Below, in pieces: positions 60,636 to 64,000 of a stretch of DNA of 64,000 bases; the stretch's first letter is position 1, and each line of letters starts with the position of its first letter. Origin of the DNA: Odoribacter splanchnicus DSM 20712 (GTDB lineage: Bacteria > Bacteroidota > Bacteroidia > Bacteroidales > Marinifilaceae); contig NC_015160.1 of assembly GCF_000190535.1 (NCBI RefSeq), positions 806,001-870,000 on the forward strand, written 5' to 3'. The notes under the pieces were generated by a model. It made no database searches. It saw only the letters and a list, made by a program, of their open reading frames with translations, and was not told where the DNA came from. A program made the position numbers and the translations under genes.

Positions 60636-61889
60636 ATGAAAACACTCATTCTGAACATAAAACAGCTGGTACAAACGGAACTATCTCCCCGCAAATGGGT
60701 TGCAGGTAAAGATATGGCCCGGTTAGGTATCCTGGAAAATGCTTATTTACTTGTTGAAGAAGATAAAATTGCCGGATTCGGAAAAATGGAGGATTTAGAC
60801 CGGGAGGCTGTCTATGCCGGCGGGGATATCGTCAAGGAAATCGATGCAACCGGCCGTTTGGTCATGCCCTCTTATTGTGACTCTCATACTCATCTGGTTT
60901 ATGCCGGAAGCCGTGAAATCGAGTATATCGATAAAATCCGTGGTCTTTCTTACGAAGAAATAGCCAAACGCGGAGGCGGTATTCTCAATTCATGCGAAAG
61001 GATACGTAAAGCTTCTGAAGAAGAGCTTTTCGATGCAGCCTATGACCGGATTCAGGAAATCGCCGGTTTCGGTACAGGTGCAGTCGAAATAAAAAGTGGT
61101 TATGGGCTGGATACCGAAAGCGAATTAAAAATGTTGAGGGTGATCCGCCGTTTGAAAGCCGAAACTCCCCTATTGATTAAATCGACTTTTTTAGGGGCAC
61201 ATGCCGTACCTTTGGAATATAAGGGCAGACAAACAGAATATGTAGATCTTATTATCAACGAAATGATCCCAATGGTCGCTGCCGAAGAATTGGCCGATTA
61301 CATCGACGTATTTTGTGACAAAGGTTTCTTCACTGTCGAAGATACCGACCGGATGCTGAATGCCGGAATGAAATACGGATTACGTGCGAAGATACATGCC
61401 AATGAACTCGACTACTCGGGTGGTGTGCAAGTCGGTGTGAAATACAATGCAATTTCTGTCGACCACCTGGAATGTATGGGAGAAGAAGAAATCGCCTGTT
61501 TATTGGAAAGCGAAACTATGCCGACCGTATTGCCCGGAGCCGCTTTTTTCCTGAATATGCCTTATTCTCCCGTCCGTAAGATGATTCAGGCCGGTTTACC
61601 GGTAGCTTTGGCTTCCGATTATAATCCGGGTTCTTCTCCTTCCGGTAATATGAAATTCATTATGTCCTTAGGATGTATCAATTACAAAATGTTACCTGAA
61701 GAAGTGATCAATGCGACGACTTTAAATTCGGCCTATGCGATGGGAGTTGAAGAAGAAGCAGGGAGTATCGCTGTCGGTAAACTTGCCAACTTTTATATAA
61801 CGACTCCTATTTCGGGCATCGAATACTTACCCTATGCCTATACGGCTGATTTAATAGAAGCGATTTTCTTAAAAGGAGAACAATATTAA
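60636..61889 (+). CDS. hutI: Imidazolonepropionase
   Basis: The 417-residue amidohydrolase has the metal motif CDSHTHLVYAGSR, RGGGILNSCERIRKA, HANELDYSGG, VDHLE and LASDYNPGSSPSG. It hydrolyses 4-imidazolone-5-propionate to formimidoylglutamate in histidine breakdown. The next gene processes that product, 43 bp downstream, so they form one operon. Confidence 0.96.
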   Translation: MKTLILNIKQLVQTELSPRKWVAGKDMARLGILENAYLLVEEDKIAGFGKMEDLDREAVYAGGDIVKEIDATGRLVMPSYCDSHTHLVYAGSREIEYIDKIRGLSYEEIAKRGGGILNSCERIRKASEEELFDAAYDRIQEIAGFGTGAVEIKSGYGLDTESELKMLRVIRRLKAETPLLIKSTFLGAHAVPLEYKGRQTEYVDLIINEMIPMVAAEELADYIDVFCDKGFFTVEDTDRMLNAGMKYGLRAKIHANELDYSGGVQVGVKYNAISVDHLECMGEEEIACLLESETMPTVLPGAAFFLNMPYSPVRKMIQAGLPVALASDYNPGSSPSGNMKFIMSLGCINYKMLPEEVINATTLNSAYAMGVEEEAGSIAVGKLANFYITTPISGIEYLPYAYTADLIEAIFLKGEQY

Positions 61890-61932
61890 TTGAAATCGAC
61901 TGAAACATACTTAAAATTAAAGTTTATATACC

Positions 61933-63633
61933 ATGAAAAAATTAATTGAATGCGTGCCTAATTTTAGCGAAGGAAACGACATGCATATCATCGATCAGAT
62001 CACCGATGCCATGAAAACCGTTGAAGGAATCAGTGTTATCGATGTCGATCCCGGTAAGGCGACCAATCGTACTGTGGTGACTATGGTTGGAGAACCCGAA
62101 CCGATTTGTGAAGCAGCTTTCCGGGCAGTCAAGAAAGCCGCCGAATTAATCGATATGACCAAACACAAGGGAGCTCATCCCCGCTTCGGAGCAACCGATG
62201 TATGTCCATTGGTGCCGGTTTCCAATATCACGATGGAAGAAACCGTGGAATACGCCCGGAAATTAGCCGAGCGTATCGGCAAAGAGCTGAATATCCCGGT
62301 ATATTGTTACGAAAGTGCTGCTTTTGTTCCGGAACGGAGAAATTTAGCTACTTGCCGGGCCGGAGAATATGAAGCTTTGGGAGAACGTCTTTCCAGTGAA
62401 CAGTGGCATCCGGATTTCGGTCCCCGTGAACTGAATAGCTGGACTGCCAAGACCGGAGCTACAGCAGTCGGTGCCCGTAATTTTCTGGTCGCTTATAATG
62501 TTAACCTGAATACCACCTCTACTCGCCGGGCCAACTCGATCGCTTTCGATGTACGCGAACGCGGAAGGGTGAAACGGGAAGGCAACCCGATCACCGGTAA
62601 AAAAGTATTGGATGAAAAAGGAAAGCCGGTGATGATTCCGGGGAGCCTGAAATCTGTAAAAGCGATCGGCTGGTTTATAGAAGAATATGGAATAGCTCAG
62701 ATCTCTATGAACCTGACGGATATTTCCGTGACTTCCATGCATGAAGCCTTCGACGAAGTTTGCCGTAAGGCTGCCGACCGGGGCATTCGGGTTACCGGTT
62801 CCGAACTTGTCGGTGTACTTCCGTTAAAAGCGATGTTGGACGCCGGTCGGTATTTCCTGCGTAAACAACAACGTTCTACGGGGGTATCCGACAAAGAGCT
62901 GATCAAAATAGCCGTCAAATCATTGGGATTGGACGAATTATATCCTTTCGATCCGAAAAAGAAGATCATCGAATATATTCTCGAGGAAGAAGCTTCGAAA
63001 GGTAAGAAAAAACTGGTAGACATGACTTTAACCGATTTTGCCGACGAAACGGCTTCTGAATCTCCGGCTCCCGGTGGGGGGTCGATCTCTGCCTATATGG
63101 GGGCCTTGGGTGCCGCTCTCGGTTCGATGGTCGCCAACCTCTCCTCACACAAACGGGGATGGGACGACCGTTGGGAAGAATTTAGCGATTGGGCTGAAAA
63201 AGGAAAAGTATATCAGACTGAATTGATCAAACTGGTGGACGAAGACACCAATGCTTTCAATAAGATCATGGATGCTTTCAGTTTGCCTAAAAAATCCGAA
63301 GAAGAAAAAGCTGCCCGGCAGAAAGCTGTTCAGGATGCTACCCGCTATGCTACCGAAGTACCGTTCAAAACGATGAAACAATGTTACGAATGTATGTCTG
63401 TAGCCAAAGCTATGGCTGAAATAGGTAACCCGAATTCCGTAACGGATGCCGGCGTAGGTGCATTGGCAGCACGCGCCGGAGTCATGGGAGCATTTCTGAA
63501 TGTAAAAATCAATGCAGCCGGATTGGAAGATAAGGAATTTGCAGCTCAAATCATACGCGAAGGTGAAGCTATCGTGGAAAAAGCCAATGAACTGGAAGCT
63601 GAAATTTTGAAGATTGTAAATTCAAAAATCTAA
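61933..63633 (+). CDS. ftcD: Bifunctional glutamate formimidoyltransferase / formimidoyl-THF cyclodeaminase
   Basis: The 566-residue protein has the N-terminal formimidoyltransferase domains (residues 1-330: ECVPNFSEGND, KHKGAHPRFGATDVCPLVP, STRRANSIAFDVRERGR). They are fused to the cyclodeaminase domain (about 355-566), with ESPAPGGGSISAYMGALGAAL. It moves the formimino group from formimidoylglutamate to tetrahydrofolate and then deaminates it to methenyl-THF. This is the mammalian FTCD arrangement, also usual in Bacteroidota. It ends at a strong terminator. Confidence 0.96.
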   Translation: MKKLIECVPNFSEGNDMHIIDQITDAMKTVEGISVIDVDPGKATNRTVVTMVGEPEPICEAAFRAVKKAAELIDMTKHKGAHPRFGATDVCPLVPVSNITMEETVEYARKLAERIGKELNIPVYCYESAAFVPERRNLATCRAGEYEALGERLSSEQWHPDFGPRELNSWTAKTGATAVGARNFLVAYNVNLNTTSTRRANSIAFDVRERGRVKREGNPITGKKVLDEKGKPVMIPGSLKSVKAIGWFIEEYGIAQISMNLTDISVTSMHEAFDEVCRKAADRGIRVTGSELVGVLPLKAMLDAGRYFLRKQQRSTGVSDKELIKIAVKSLGLDELYPFDPKKKIIEYILEEEASKGKKKLVDMTLTDFADETASESPAPGGGSISAYMGALGAALGSMVANLSSHKRGWDDRWEEFSDWAEKGKVYQTELIKLVDEDTNAFNKIMDAFSLPKKSEEEKAARQKAVQDATRYATEVPFKTMKQCYECMSVAKAMAEIGNPNSVTDAGVGALAARAGVMGAFLNVKINAAGLEDKEFAAQIIREGEAIVEKANELEAEILKIVNSKI

Positions 63634-63660
63634 GTTCCCGATCTATTGCTATGTTATATA

Positions 63661-63702
63661 AAATCGTTTAGCCGGGCCACCGGTTAAACGATTTGCTTTT
63701 TT
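63661..63702 (+). terminator. Rho-independent terminator of the hutI-ftcD operon
   Basis: AAATCGTTTA and TAAACGATTT form a 10-base stem with an inner GCCGG/CCGG pairing, followed by GCTTTTTTT. Confidence 0.88.
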
Positions 63703-63770
63703 TATCACAGACTTTCTTACTTTCGATCGATTTTTCCGGATAGCAGGATAAAATATCGGGGGTTTTGCTT

Positions 63771-63778
63771 TATCTTTG
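63771..63778 (+). promoter_or_regulatory. Bacteroidetes -7 element (TATCTTTG) close to the last start codon
   Basis: TATCTTTG matches TAnnTTTG and lies only seven bases before the ATG at 63786. A typical start site would fall at or next to that ATG, so the transcript may be leaderless or the true start further on. Confidence 0.45.
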
Positions 63779-63785
63779 CGTACGT

Positions 63786-64000
63786 ATGACAAAGCAGAAT
63801 TTAATAGTTAGAGAGATTTCAGGGATAACAAGGGTTTCAGAAATTAACCGTTGTGACTGTTGTCATTGGAAAAGGTACTTCTTTGGGGGGATACTGGTCG
63901 TTATCCTTACTGTTTTCCAGCAAGGAGCCGATCAGGAACCGATCTCTTTTGCCGGCCAGTATCCCGGAATCGAGACTGAATTTATTGCAGATTATACCCT
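63786..64000 (+). CDS. Start of an unidentified membrane protein (3' end outside window)
   Basis: At least 71 codons are open to the window end without a stop. The visible part has a basic, Cys-containing N-terminus (EINRCDCCHWKRYFF) followed by a hydrophobic segment (about residues 35-47) and then an exported-looking region. I do not recognise it. The CDCCH cluster directly before a membrane segment is unusual. The start is uncertain because of the nearby promoter element. Confidence 0.5.
   Translation, partial: MTKQNLIVREISGITRVSEINRCDCCHWKRYFFGGILVVILTVFQQGADQEPISFAGQYPGIETEFIADYT

Overview
The window is chromosomal DNA of an anaerobic member of the Bacteroidota, most likely order Bacteroidales. 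The evidence is SusC/SusD and TonB-receptor genes, many lipoproteins, Bacteroidetes-type promoters (TAnnTTTG at -7, sometimes TTTG at -33), a formimidoyltransferase-cyclodeaminase fusion and an S46 dipeptidyl-peptidase. Butyrate kinase and the general gene style suggest an Odoribacter-like species; that naming is inference. There are no rRNA or tRNA genes and no CRISPR array that I can recognise.

Layout. (1) 1-10353: a single-strand SusC/SusD locus with a DUF4843 lipoprotein, a PKD-like lipoprotein, a zinc metalloprotease, a paralogue of it that has lost every zinc ligand, and a beta-propeller lipoprotein; it looks like a peptide or protein capture and processing system. (2) 10354-12327: a scar made of a 5'-truncated transposase, the Cys-Cys-rich tail of an interrupted gene and an ArsP/DUF318-type permease with an internal stop and a lost C-terminus, bounded by a short repeat found again near 41.5 kb. 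(3) 12328-23856: an orphan ECF sigma factor, an RRM protein, YaaA, butyrate kinase, a serine hydrolase, a class IV aminotransferase, and a run with KdsC-like phosphatase, UbiA-type prenyltransferase, Maf and DPP11. (4) 23915-29069: an oxidative-stress group with superoxide dismutase, a TonB receptor operon, a PerR-type regulator with a perfect palindrome at its promoter, and rubrerythrin. (5) 29161-47295: housekeeping genes including gpmA, class I aldolase, gyrA, mltG, rpsF-rpsR-rplI, uvrA and pyrK-pyrD. (6) 47345-50206: an XRE regulator and an aminopeptidase P separated by 650 bp that hold five copies of one palindrome, with the regulator's own promoter built into them. (7) 50346-64000: a sigma factor paired with an inner-membrane/beta-barrel chimera, a Rieske-like lipoprotein with a four-cysteine site, purH, the complete mreBCD-mrdA-rodA operon, hutI, ftcD and the start of an unidentified membrane protein.

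The points most worth following are the protease/pseudoprotease pair, the self-contained XRE operator array, the anti-sigma/beta-barrel chimera, the four-cysteine Rieske-like lipoprotein and the decayed mobile region that probably removed the partner of the orphan sigma factor.
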